Part shown: piece after piece, positions 1 through 12,554 of the stretch
Layout: each line of letters begins with the position of its first letter
Position numbering within the stretch: the first letter of the stretch is position 1
Assembly (NCBI GenBank): GCA_013365365.1
Contig: JABVXU010000335.1
Coordinates: forward strand, 1-61,333
Origin: Cruorifilaria tuberocauda
Lineage: Eukaryota; Nematoda; Chromadorea; Rhabditida; Onchocercidae
DNA length: 61,333 bases
Reading direction: 5' to 3'
Program-made: the position numbers and the translations under genes
Notes under the pieces: model-generated
Told to the model about the DNA's origin: nothing
The model's input: the letters and a program-made list of their open reading frames with translations, nothing else
The model's database searches: none

Positions 1-321
1 ATAGATGGTGGAAGAGCCACACCGTGATTGTGAACGTGTAGTTAAACCAATCTAAAGAAATTGGTTAACTAACGAATTGCCATGCAATGCGCTAAAGTGA
101 AATAAACATGTTGAGGAATTATGCATTAATTAAAGTCAAAGTAAAAACTAAGTTAACAAAACAAACAAACTGAAGGCAAAATTCTAAAATATGCACAAAA
201 TAAATTAACATGCAGTTGAAATCGCGAGGGAGACTGAAGAGATTTGAAACTTTATGTTCTGGTCTTAATATGGTAAACAAAATTTGTGGGCTCCTTGTTT
301 ACATGTTCGTCGATAGAATTA

Positions 322-402
322 TGAAGAAAACAACGAGTAATAAAATTTCTTGATCTTATTTAAAACGTCAAGAGATTCTTCATTACTCTTTGTTTCTCCT
401 TT
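322..402. repeat. Imperfect foldback (inverted repeat)
   Basis: The arms at about 322-354 and 367-402 are imperfect reverse complements, separated by an AT-rich loop of about 12 bases. The stretch near ACGAGTAATAAAATTTCTTG pairs with AGAGATTCTTCATTACTCTT. It could be a foldback element remnant or a chance hairpin in AT-rich DNA. No protein or RNA family was recognised, and nothing else stands out in 1-655. Confidence 0.45.
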
Positions 403-655
403 TGTAAGTTGTAAAAGGAAGCTTTAAACTTATATCGAGGCCTCCTTGTTATAATGTATAAACCGTACATAATCCGCTTTCCCCCAGAATAAAGAAAGTC
501 CTGAGCGACAGAAGCATTGTTAAGAATTTATCTCAAAGAGTGCGACGGGTCAACTAAAGGTTAGAATTGGGCACCCTTTCCCTTACGTTATTGATATCTG
601 AATGTTAATATATTAACGTGGTGTTATTGTATGCTATCAAATCTGAAGTAATAAA

Positions 656-805
656 GGTCTAATTACCCGAATTTGAGGTACCATCAAAGCGTTACCTTTA
701 TCACAGATGCTAGCAGTTCGATTCCCCGCAAATAAAAGAGAAACTCAGTCTAGAAGGAAACACCCTAAATCTTCTTGTCACGGTCACAGAAAATCGCTAA
801 TATAG
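656..805 (+). pseudogene. SL1-headed repeat copy A, probable retrocopy of a trans-spliced mRNA
   Basis: Bases 656-677 match the nematode SL1 leader (GGTTTAATTACCCAAGTTTGAG) at 19 of 22 positions, and all three differences are transitions. A 32-codon open frame starts at the ATG at 707 and ends with TAG at 803-805. It contains the motif TQSRRKH followed by HGHR. A second copy lies 800 bp downstream; the two align after the leader, and the length differences inside the frame are single codons. That pattern suggests an ancestral coding sequence. An SL1 leader joined directly to coding DNA is what reverse transcription of a trans-spliced mRNA would leave. The alternatives are a mobile repeat that captured SL1 or a decayed SL RNA gene. 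No Sm-type site was seen, which argues against a working SL RNA gene. The parent protein is not recognised. Confidence 0.5.
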
Positions 806-1451
806 CAAATAATCCAATAAGTACAATATTCTCCTAATTTTACAGAAATACTAAGTAAGGCTAGTAAACGCATACACGTTTAAAAAGTTATTTAGCTATT
901 AATGAAACAAGACAAAACTTTTTGATCTGACAATAAAATCAAAAACCTAAAATACGACCGTCGAATTTGACGTTTCCGATTCAAATGGTTCGTGTCTTTT
1001 ATTCGATGATAAGATTTATCATCCACATTTTTATAGATTATGGATTATGAGAGATTATAGATTGTGAGAGAAAAGTGAAGTAAGTGATTCAGAGAAAAAA
1101 GTCGAGAAGAAAGGTTATTCAGTTATTTTAATTTCTTCTGATAGTAATTTATCACTGGTTCGTTGTTACAAATTACTCAAAGATATTTCTTTCAGTTTAA
1201 ATTTTTAAAATTAACGCATTCATTTCTATTTATTAGATTAATTTATCAAAATTCTTACATCGATCTCACGAATATTTCTGATGAAGAAATTGCTGTAGGA
1301 AACTGGTGAAAAATAAGAACTGTAATTTGATGTCATTTTTGTATTCCAAAGAAGCTTCATAATATAAAAATCTCTCACAGCATATATTAATTGTGCAGTT
1401 GCTACTAATTATAAATATTTAAGCTGCGTGGAAGAAAAATTTTCAGAGCAA

Positions 1452-1610
1452 AGTTTTATTACTCAAGTTTGAGATACAACCCAAGTGTAGCGTCATCACA
1501 TCTGCCTGGCACAGAAGCCAACAGTTTGATTTCACGCAAATAAAATAGAAGTCACGCAGTCCAGAAAAGAACACACTCAATCTCGTCACGGTCACAGAAG
1601 ACCACCGACA
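1452..1610 (+). pseudogene. SL1-headed repeat copy B
   Basis: Bases 1452-1473 match SL1 at 19 of 22 positions, with different mismatches from copy A, so the two leaders decayed independently. The following sequence aligns with copy A: both share CGCAAATAAAA and CGTCACGGTCACAGAA or close variants. In the aligned frame an arginine codon of copy A (CGA) is a stop here (TGA), so this copy is broken. The frame otherwise keeps the TQSR and RHGHR motifs. One codon is gained and one lost relative to copy A. It is most simply a second, older retrocopy of the same trans-spliced transcript or of the same repeat family. Confidence 0.5.
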
Positions 1611-3882
1611 CAAGTAATTTGTACAAAAAGTTCAACTTTATTCCGGCTTCCTGAGTTAAAAAAGCAATGACTGCCCTATACTGTAATTACATCATTTCAC
1701 CAACAATGTTTATTTTTCTTAATTATTAATTCAATTAATCCTTAATTATTAAAGTATATTCAACAATTTCAATTATTGCAAAACGATTTTAACCTTTGGA
1801 ACAATGATGTTTTAGTATTCATTTGTAGAAACATTTATTTGATGTACTTATTTCGGTTTCGAAAATTGCACATTCAGGAATAGTTCTTTTCATTCATCCA
1901 AGCTGGAAATTGGATAAATTGATGAAAATATTGTGATAAGCGACTTCTCTAATTTTAGTAAATTTCAAGTCAAGTGAGGAATATTTAAGAAAAAAATCTT
2001 TACTCAGTTCCTGAATGATTCATCATGTTGTATACAAACATTTTACTAAAGCATAATAAATACATTTGACCAAAAGTAAATGCAAAATATCAGTTTACGA
2101 ATAAGTTGTTACTTGTAAAATTCAAATATCGACATTTTATGACAGCAAATTTCCTTTAATCACCTCATATGATAGAATAAAGAATGTAATAAACACCGAA
2201 AAATTTTTATTTTATAGTAATCAAGTTAATTCGAAATTATTATTCAGACAATTTGGCTAAAATTCATTAAAAAAGTAATTACGTGAAATTGATTAGTGTA
2301 ATTATTAAGCATTCATACTTTTCTTTTTAACGCTATCTGTTTCATCTCCTTTTTTCTCCAAGAATTTAAAAAGTCTTTAATTATTAACTATCACAATATG
2401 GAACAATTGCAATTATTTTATTAAAATAAAGAAGTAACGTTTGAATAAATCAAGTTTGAAGAAAATTTTCAGATGCTTGCATGCTTACAGTAACATTATC
2501 GAATCTTTGATTACAAATAATGTCGATAAAATGAAGCAATTTATGATTGTAGAAATGCCATCATTAATAGTTATTAATAAAAGTAAAAAACATTTCAAAT
2601 TTTAAAATTAATATTGCATACGAAATGTGAATGTGAATATATACTCATAGTATCTTTTTCTAAGTTTACAGTTTTTCAGATTTTTCTTCAAATTTATCGT
2701 CAGAAGGATATTACAAACATGATGAAGAATTTTGACTGGATATCAAAGGGATTGTTTGCATTTAATCATTCGACACTAACAATCTAAAAATAAAAAAATA
2801 CATTAACAATAAAAAGATAAATATTATTTTCAAGCAAAAGAGAAAAATAAAAACTCATTGATCTCTTCATTCATGTAATCATAATACGTAAATAAATTGT
2901 GTAACAACTTAGTTAGTAAACAGCTTGAAGGTACTACTAAAACAGTTAATTAATAAAGGGTCTAAAGATTTGGAGCGAAAAAACTGAAAGTTGATGTACA
3001 TTATAATTCATGCGAAAAATCTTTTGTAAATAATTTCTCGTTCCTTTTTATCAAATGTCACTTGTAAAAAAGTATGAATCTTTCATATTTTCTCGCCTCA
3101 ATTTTAAACAAATTCCATAGTTTTTATGAAATTACCAATCGAAATCTTCAGTTATTATTAAAATGATATTCTTCTTACAACTTCGTCATCTGGCTTTTTT
3201 TAAATTGAAAACTATTAATTAATTGATGAAGTATTTTAGATAAATAACAACATAGGTAAGTGAAATAAGCACCAAAAGAATGATTACTGTAAGCGTTGTA
3301 CATCGCAATAACTGTTCACAGGTATATTTTATGATGATCTTATATATTGAACGAATTTAATTAATTTTTTTGCTAGATTTCAATTAATTTCCATCTTTTT
3401 TCAAGATTTAATTAAAATATAGGATAAAAAGACAATAAGCCTGAAAAGAAAAAAGTTGAACTAATTTGTGAGACATAAAGTGAAAAATACATTCAGACAC
3501 TTGATCAGTCATTCTTTAATAATATACGTGAATATATCAGTGAAAGTTTTCCATAAAGATTCATATTGCATGGAGGATTTCCCGTCATATGTTAACGTAT
3601 TAATCACTGTGATCTGAAATTACCGATACATCGAATTACTGAAAAGTTCAAACCTGTCGCTATCAGTAGTTTTTCAAGTTTTTAATTTATTTTACATAAC
3701 TGGCGATCATTAAAACGTCGTTCTACATTTAACATCATCACTACAATGAAATTATAAACAAATGCTACAGCAATTTTTTCATGGAAAAAATTAGCTAAAT
3801 AACCAATCTGTATCATTTTAAGAGATTGCATGGAATTGTTGTCATTTTTAGCTATGTAATTAAATGCTAAGAATCGAAGAAG

Positions 3883-3907
3883 TTAATTAATTAATTAATT
3901 AATTAAT
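3883..3907. repeat. (TTAA)n microsatellite
   Basis: Six perfect TTAA units lie in AT-rich non-coding DNA. TTAA is also a common target site for some transposons, but no element is visible here. Confidence 0.8.
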
Positions 3908-6900
3908 ATTCTATGATTTGATGACAAAGTATTAAAGCAATTTTATACAATGAATTCAAACGTTTTCAAGCAATGGCACGTTTTTCTGAAAAAATTTTCG
4001 GTTTTACGGCAATTTAAGTAAGAAAAATAAGCTTAAACACAACCAATTAAGGCAATCGTTGCTATTATATTCTATGAAATTGCATGATAGCAATAGCAGT
4101 ATTGTGGTAAATAAAATGAAAATTTGGTTTTAAACTAATGAAGAAAGAAAAAACGCTAAAATAACAATGGAATTATTAGATAATGAGTAAATTGGTTGCA
4201 TCCAAGCTTTAATTTATTTTCCTAATCAATAATAGAGCACGAATTAAGTATGAAAAATGGAAACTATAAAAAGCACAGCATTGTTAACAGTGGTGATGAT
4301 AATAGAAATGGCAAGACTTTCATGTTGAACATTAGTGAAAGAAACTAAGTTAGTTCATTCAATCACTTGAAACTTTTTATAAAATAACAGGAATTCTTAA
4401 GACATCTCTTTTATCCAGTTTTAATATCATAGGTTAGTTTTCATTTTCAATCAGACTTCATTCATTTATATTTCAATTTAAAATTACAGTAGTAAAAATA
4501 AAAGAAATAAGAAATAAAGTGCTGATGGAATCTGAAGCTACAAAGAAGTGGCCGTTTCGTCGACATGATTTTCTTTCTTAGAAGAAACAGTGATTCACGT
4601 GGATAAAGTGTGCTAAATTAATGCGCATCATTCGACAAATCAGCTGAAAAAAATCCTCCAAATTTTAACATTAAGTTTGATAAAGTTAATCATTAATTAT
4701 ATTTTGAAATAATCGAAAGACGAAATGAAATCATTTAATTACAAAATTGCAATATTTTGTCGTGCAAAAGGATAAATAAGTTAATTTATTAGTGAAGTGC
4801 ATTAATTGCTGAAAACATTTTGAATAGATAGAAAATTTCAACTTTTCCGTGGATGATTTTGAAATCAGTTATAATTAATTTGCAACTGGTAAACTTAAAT
4901 GTCACTACCAATGTGTCGGTTATCTTATCATAACTCAAAAATTGATTTTAATGATAGTTAAACAACCGAAAATTTAAAAACTTACGAAAACCATAGACAG
5001 ATTACACAATTTATTCGTGACATATAAGAAAGAAAAAATAAAGATATAAGAGCAAAATAGAGATTTCCCGGAATATTTTTCCGTTCTTCTTGCAATATGG
5101 AATTACTTACAATATCAGTGCAATATTTACAGTTCTATGAATTATTCGAGAGTGAAACTGATGAAAATTCCATTTGAACACTCTTCCAATAAGAATCAAT
5201 TAATGAATTGTGCTCTTTTTCAGAAAAATTTTTTTCGATTCCTTAGCAGCTATTAACCATTAGTATCAGAAAACTTCAAATTCCGCATAAAACAATGATT
5301 TTTCTTGATTGTCATTAGTGAATGCATTAGTGAATTAGTTAAAAAAATGCATCAATCTCAATAGAAGAACCAATATGTTTTAGAAATATGTATATTCTGA
5401 TAATCATTTCAAACTGACTAATTTGAAAGGAAGAGGTTTCAGATTTTGCTGAAATAGAAATCGTATCAGAATCACTTACACAAATTAACTTAAGCAATTG
5501 CTAGTCACGATTCAGAAATGTGCTAACATTTGTGTTTACAAATGTGATCACACGTGAACTTTACAAAATCCGAAGCTCATAAGCTAGCAATCATTTCATT
5601 TTGCTGAATTCTAACAACTAAGAATAATTGAAGAAACTAACGAAATATCCAAAAAAAGAGAGAAAAGTTTTTCGCTTCTTATTTCAAATTCGGAAATTAT
5701 ATTTATGAAATAAAATGTTATCATTTTTTCTGAAAAACCGAATTTTCAACCTTTCAAAATATGATACCTTAGGAAATTTAATCTGAAGAGGGAAAATGGA
5801 TGAATTCCCTCATTTCTTTTTCTTTCCAAAAAACAAACACAAACAAATGTCTCCAAAAACAATTGTCATACATGCTTTACATATGTTCATGTTTATACAC
5901 GATAATTTCACTTCTTCCAATGATTTCGAATGAAAATTAACTATTGTGATAGGATAAAAGCTTAATTAACTCCGAAAAAAAACTGATGCTATCAATAAAT
6001 AAATAAATTGACAGTTAATTTAGTGATAAGGAAATACGTTGAAATATGGAACACTTTTTTGCGCTTGTAGATAGTCTAAGGAAGAAATTAGACATTGTAA
6101 AGGATCAATTATTTAATTAATTAATTAGTCCAAAACATTCCTTGAGATTTACATCTGCTTATCATTAAATCATTCTATCCAAATTAGTTACTGATTGAAA
6201 GTTATCAAGGAATCAACTAAGAATTTATTCTAATGACTCATTCTCTTATTTTTTTCTGCTTTCTTTTGTTTTCGTTTTTTAAAAATTATTGAAAGGTAAG
6301 AATGTCATTGGGAAATTTAGGAAAATGAAATGATTAAATATTAGTCATTCATTCAGACAATGAATATTATTTGCGTATTACAAAAATGGATAGTTTTTCT
6401 TTCGTTTTCTTAATCATTGTTTAATCACGTGTTAAAAATTATTAATTTAATTAATATGAAGGAGAAAAAGGAAAACAACAATCATCATATATTAAATTAA
6501 TCGTTAAATCAGACTAATCATTAGCAAAATTTTTTAAAAACTTGTTGGGTATTGAGAATGAACATGCGAATAATAGTGACAATATAATTAATAATAATAA
6601 TAATTAACAATAATTAGTGATAATAACAATTAATAATAACAATAACAGCATACTAATAATGAAATGGTAATAAATTTTACTTAAACAAATGATTATTGAA
6701 ATGTGAAGAAATAAGTTAATTTTATCATGTGATTTTCTTTTGATCGATTCATTCAATTAATACATTTATCTTACGACAATAATAATTTATTTGTTTGATA
6801 ATTATCCGATTTTCATTTTTTTTTTCTATCGAAAATTTGTACTATTTAATAGGTTAGAATACATTGCTTAAATTGAACAGCATTACGAAACTGATACGAT

Positions 6901-9196
6901 GATAAAGTGTTTGATTATTGAAATATGTGTCAAGACCAATTGTTCCATTCAATAACGAAATTTTTAATGTGATTTGAATTCGTAGTGAAGGCGAAAAAGC
7001 TCCCTCGGAAGAAAAACAGATATATTGGTGGCCATTAAAATGCTTAAGCTCCCATTTACTAGACAACCACGGACAGCCTCTCTGATCGTTTTGCTGTGAA
7101 ATTCGACGTTTCCTTTCCAAATTTGTCTTTTTTTTAAATTTCCAAATTCACAAAAATGTTTATTTCGGTATATTTAATGAATAATTCATACAACTATATA
7201 GTTTGGTAATCCAAAAAAAAAACTTTTTTATTTCCTTATTTTTCCAACCAATTAAAATAGCAATGACATAAACTTGTCCTTCCGTTTTTTCAAATATTTA
7301 AATTCAATTTTTGGATGCATCAAAAATGTATGATTTGGAAAAAAGCAATAAGAGAAGATAATGTTAATTGCCGGCAAGTATAAAACATATAATGTATCGA
7401 GACAAATAAATCCTAAGTTTAAATGCTCGAAAAATTTTTTTCTTGAAATTATTGTCAACTAAATTTTCAGCAAAATTAAAAAGATTTTATGTATTAAAAT
7501 TTTGTGTAAAAATTATAGATCTAAGATATATAAGTCTGTTATGAATGTTCGAAAAATATGAATTAAATAATTAAATGATCATATGAATACTTCCGTAATA
7601 TCTTGTAGTATTGTGATTGTTTCAAATTTTTTTTTGTCATGATATAAAAAAATGAAGCCAAAAAATTCCTATTACGAATAGTCATATTATCGACTCTCTT
7701 TCTATTTTTGATATTGTAATGACCTGAATTTGCTATATTTAATTCATATGGGCATATTAAATTTAAAAATTTCCTTAGCTAACCTTTGCCTCATTTTTTG
7801 AATTATCGTATAATAATTTTATGATATTACGAATTAAGATGTAAAATTGAAATTGGCAAATTCGACATGATAATTAAATCAAAATAAACGGTCATTCACG
7901 TCGTTTTTTTCGTTTTTCGACTTTTCAAATCGTAAAATAATTAAATGTTAAAGTGCCACAGGAGAAATTGGATGAATAACGATATAAACTGTATGTATCT
8001 TAGTTAAAAAAAAATAAAATACCGAAGTATTATTTAAAATTTTTTTGAAAACTTGACTTCAAGTATTTATTTATTCACCTTTCTAGTACATAATCGACAA
8101 CATATTCCAAATAATATCGATAATTTTGCGAAAATTAAAATTGTTTCACTCTTTCTCTTTCCTTATCACTTTTAGACGTCTTTATTGGAATCATGTTTTT
8201 TCATTTTGAAATAGCTTGTTTAAAATGATTTCATTTAAGCTCAGAGAAATGAATTTCCTGAATTCTCCAAATTACTCTTTAAAATTGGTTCGAAAATATT
8301 ACTGCTTCCCGAAACCAATTCAAACTAATGAAATAACAATTTTCTTCATACTGTTACAGTCACTAAAGAATTAAATCTAGACTTTATGGTTTTTAATAAC
8401 TCTTTAAAGACTGAAAGCGGAATAAAATTTCCTCAATCAAAGATTGAAAGTTTCTATAATGACAATAATATAGTGGGAAAAAAAATCATTTCAGCTTACA
8501 CTGCAATGTAGTTGGATGCAAATATTTTTAATTTGAAATTCATAAATTTGTAAATTAAACAAAATTCAAAATAATTAAGAATATTTTTCCTCAATTCAAT
8601 ATTAGCATCATTTATTTTTCTTATTTTTATTCATTCGTTTCTTCTCCTTTGTTGATTTATTTCAAAATTTTTAGATTTAATTCATTTCTTATTTTCTCTA
8701 AAACAATAATTTTTTTATGTTATGCATTTTAATACAAATATTTCAGAAAGAAAATAAATAATATTTAATAGACTTTCGACGCGCCTAAAATATAGCCATC
8801 ATGCATACTTTAATTTAACTTCAATAATATCAGTTGGAAAGGGGAAGAAGGGAAAATGAATGAAATAAGAAAGGAAATTTATAATAAGCAATTACTGATT
8901 GGTATACTCACATTACTAGATTTAAAACTTTTCATGAAAATGTTATAAATTTGTAGAAATATTCGTTAACTTTTATCACGAATTTCCTTTTTATCATATT
9001 GATAACTTATCATAAAATTTTTGTTGCATTTAATTCTGTCGCATTGCTCAAAAAGTTCAAATTATCCAATGAAACAGTTGAAATTGTATGAATTTTTTTT
9101 TAATAAAACGATAATTTCTTGGAACATTAGGAAAAAGAAAAGTAATTTCAGGTGAAAGAGTTTTTCTTATACCATTCACCTTCCCTACCTTTCCCC

Positions 9197-9199
<3 letters not shown>

Positions 9200-9243
<44 letters not shown>
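9200..9243. repeat. (CT)n microsatellite
   Basis: An almost perfect run of about 22 CT units. It creates artificial Ser-Leu or Arg-Glu open frames on both strands, and these should not be taken as genes. Confidence 0.9.
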
Positions 9244-9248
<5 letters not shown>

Positions 9249-9447
9249 TTGGAAGTCATTATTCGTCTAATAGACGTTTCAATCATTGTATCCATCTGAT
9301 TCAGTGGAAACGACGATCTTTTCCGGAAAGCGATTTTAAGTGGAAAATTGTGTTTGCTGGAGAGGACGAACCAATTTTATGTGATTTTTACGACATAGCC
9401 ATAAAGATTTATATGAATAAAGCAGGCCGTATGAAATGGCACTCAGT

Positions 9448-9517
9448 ACAGACAGACAGACAGACAGACAGACGAACAGACACAGACACAGACACAGACA
9501 CACACACACACACATAC
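9448..9517. repeat. Compound CAGA / CACAGA / CA microsatellite
   Basis: A CAGA run at about 9448-9472 is followed by CACAGA units at about 9479-9500 and a CA run to about 9517. The three linked motifs look like stepwise mutation of one array. The open frames across it are repeat artefacts. Confidence 0.9.
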
Positions 9518-11691
9518 ACCTGCGTGTTTTGACAATTGAAGATAGGCAGTTTGATGATGAGTATTGTCAATAAAATGTTCTTGGGATACGATAGGATGAT
9601 AGGTTTCTGATATGAATGATTGCAGCAAAATGGGACGACGAACCAATCCAACTTTCAAACTTTCAAATTTCAAAAATGTTTTTCATTCATTAAAATGGTC
9701 AATTTTATTAGTTTTGAAAATTTTGTGAAAGAAAATATATTATCGTTTAAATTTTTAGCAAAAATTTTATCTCACTCTTATCATTATGATTGATTAAAAT
9801 TTATAAAATATATAAATTTTTTTTAAATATTTTATTTTAAAATCGTATATTTATGGAATACTGATTATAAAATTCGTTCTTTCTTATTTCATTACCTTAT
9901 CTTTCCGCGCATCTTTTATTTTGTTGAATTGATTTGTTTATTCACTTGTAGATTTTAATTCGATTAATGAGTAAAACTTAAAACTATTATTGTTTAGATG
10001 GATTGAAATGCTGATGTGATAAGATAATAATGTCATTTGAAACTATATGAACGAAGAAATTTCTTGTTAGTCATCGGAATTTCTTACAGAAATATGTAAA
10101 CTTCTTCAGCTATAAAATACTCGAGAAATTTTCTTCTTCTTGAATGTTAATTCATTTCCATTTTGATTTTAATCTGTTATACATCCAATGATTTTTTTCC
10201 TCTTTTTCCAATAGAATTGGAATAATTCCTTCGTTCTTAAAGATTATAAGTTTTGCTTTTCGAAAAGATATTCTGATTTTTTTATAATAATATGAAAATT
10301 TTGCTGATAACTTGAAATTTATCAATAAGTCGAACTGTCATATTTTTCAAACGTAAAATTAAACTGGAAAACTTTTGTGAAATATACTTCTCCCCTTTTT
10401 TACCTCTTGTCAAAAGATTTTTTCTTATTGTTTTATTTTTTAAGCAACTTATTTTTAAAACTTATTTCAAATATCAATCAGAACTACCACTATCACTTCA
10501 TAACATGCCGTAAGTTACAAAATGATAAATTTCTTCTTTAAAAATTCTGGTCTTATCGTTTCTCTATACATGTTATATGGTTAATAGTTCAAATTTTTTA
10601 TAATTGATAAACTTTGTTATTTCATTAGTTATAAAAACATGAAACATTAGTAAGAGAAGAAAAAGAGGTAAAAAGAAGGAACATAGGTAAGCATGCTAAC
10701 AATTTCGCCAATCGTGACGAAGAGCATTTCACGATCGATTAGAAAAAGATGATTGATCGTAATGATTGGTAGAAATTAATTTGTTAATTTATATGTGCGA
10801 TTTATGCCAAACTACCGTAATTTGATCTAGCAAATATTAGTAATAAAGGAATTGAAATCGGTAGCAGATGTTGCGATTTTCAGCTTAATATGCGTTCATC
10901 GTTTAAGCTTAGTTATTTAAAGTTATTGCGAGAATTTCGGGAAGATGAAATTTCTCATTTGTAAATATTTGAGGATACCTGTGACGAAGAAAAAAGGGGA
11001 AAAGAGAAGAGGGAATGTTATGAGAGAAAGTGAGGGAAGTTCACTTCAATGATTTTGCTTAGGAAGCATCGGTTTGTTAGCTTTCACTTTAATTTAACGA
11101 GAATGATAGAGACGATATTTTAGGTTATCCTTCAAATTATTAATAACGTTCTATTTAGTCTAATCTACTTCTGTTTCTTTCAAGTTAATTTTCAAGTGCA
11201 GTAAATGTTCTTGTTGAAAACAGGTAACTGATCATATCATCATTATACCATTAGAAAAAAGAGTAAACCAGGTCAAATATGAAAATTTAAAAAATTTTTT
11301 TTGATTTTGTTTCATAAAATTTCGTAAACAAATTCTCCACAACAGTGAAGTTTAACAAAATATTTCGAAAATGTAATTAATTTTCCATAATTTGTATTAA
11401 TCGTATCATTCACTAAGCTTTTCCTGCCATTTTGCTTCACATTTCTTCTTTATATGCTAAGACATTGAGCAGCTTAATTAATATGTTTAAAAATTAAAAA
11501 TCTGTTTCTTTTTTTCTTGTCAACTATCGTAATAAAATTACAGTATGAATGTAGTGACTGATGAAAATCAGAATAATATTAGCATTCCATTTTCTTTAGA
11601 AGCAAAAAAAAAATGTTGTAGGAGATGCTTAAACAGTTCTTGAGAAAATAATTTTACATTTATTTATTTTGTTCAAATATTTTTTCTTACC

Positions 11692-11699
<8 letters not shown>

Positions 11700-11722
<23 letters not shown>

Positions 11723-11723
11723 A
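11700..11723. repeat. (CT)n microsatellite upstream of the Wnt gene
   Basis: A run of 11 CT units about 0.8 kb upstream of the Wnt start codon. CT/GA runs occur in nematode promoters, so it may lie in the promoter, but no function is shown. Confidence 0.85.
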
Positions 11724-11739
11724 TCCTCGAGCAGTATTT

Positions 11740-12554
11740 TCGTATTGACGGTCGAAATTAAACGGTGATATGATCGTAATTATATGAATTAAAGTTTTTT
11801 TTTAGAAGTGGAATATTGCTACGGTAATTTCTACAAGATTCTACTTATCACTGTTGTTAATCGTACGCTTACTATCACTTGCCGACTATTGGAGGATAAG
11901 ATAGAGGCGAAAAGAGGAGAAATAGGCGTGAAAAGTGAAGAAGGACGGACAATCGTCGACGTATCACTTCGTCGACACGGTTCATTTCAACGAGTAAAAG
12001 GGCAATAAATGTAAATGAGCCGTATTTTGCTGACGCTAACAGTCCAAAGTAACCCTTCGATAACCTTCTAAGACATCAACCAACACATAGCCAAATATTC
12101 CGTCGTCCATCCAACTCAGTCTTCCGAATCTATTTCCGTATTAACAAAAGAAGAAGAAGAAGAGGAAGGATACGAAAGGGAAGGGAAGAAGAAGCGGAAG
12201 AGAAAAAAGAATTTATTCATGCTAACTGAACTTTTTTAATCTATTAAGCTGGAAAAATGTTCACATTCTTGTGGCTTTTTAATTAGTATATGCGCCTGTT
12301 TCATCGTATTTAATTTCTATCATTTAGCAATTATTCAATTAATTGGTACAAAGGTTAAATAACTTTAAAATTTACTGAATTTCAACAAAAATTAAATAGA
12401 GAAAAGAGAATAATAAGAAAAGCTGGGATATTGACGAAAAATAGAGGAAATTAATTAGTTTATCAGGTCACTAATGATAACGATGTACAAAGCTAACGAA
12501 GAAGTTTTGCAAGCTGATATTTGATCTCTGTTGAGGGGATAAGGGATAAATATA
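11740..12554 (+). promoter_or_regulatory. Candidate Wnt upstream / 5' leader region
   Basis: This stretch is more complex and less AT-rich than the 10 kb before it and ends at the Wnt ATG. It holds a small inverted motif around the two GTCGAC sites near 11956-11978 and a purine-rich GAA/GGA block near 12147-12210. A 66-codon frame at 11808-12008 has no homology I recognise and is probably leader or upstream DNA rather than a gene. No TATA box or trans-splice acceptor can be named with confidence. Confidence 0.35.

Larger units (their letters stand above)
1626..11699. other. Gene-poor AT-rich stretch
   Basis: No gene could be supported in these 10 kb on either strand. The open frames present are short, AT-driven and lack splice-linked partners. 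Simple repeats inside include a TTAA run at about 3883-3907, AAT-type runs near 6588-6650 and the CT, CAGA and CA arrays listed separately. A minus-strand frame at 6854-7120 (88 codons) has a somewhat less biased composition but matches no family I know. An unannotated small gene or a distant enhancer of the Wnt gene cannot be excluded. Confidence 0.5.

Noticed and set aside
9057..9673. Overlapping open frames on both strands across CT, CAGA and CA repeats
   Set aside because: They exist only because the simple repeats lack stop codons; there are no domains and no splice partners.
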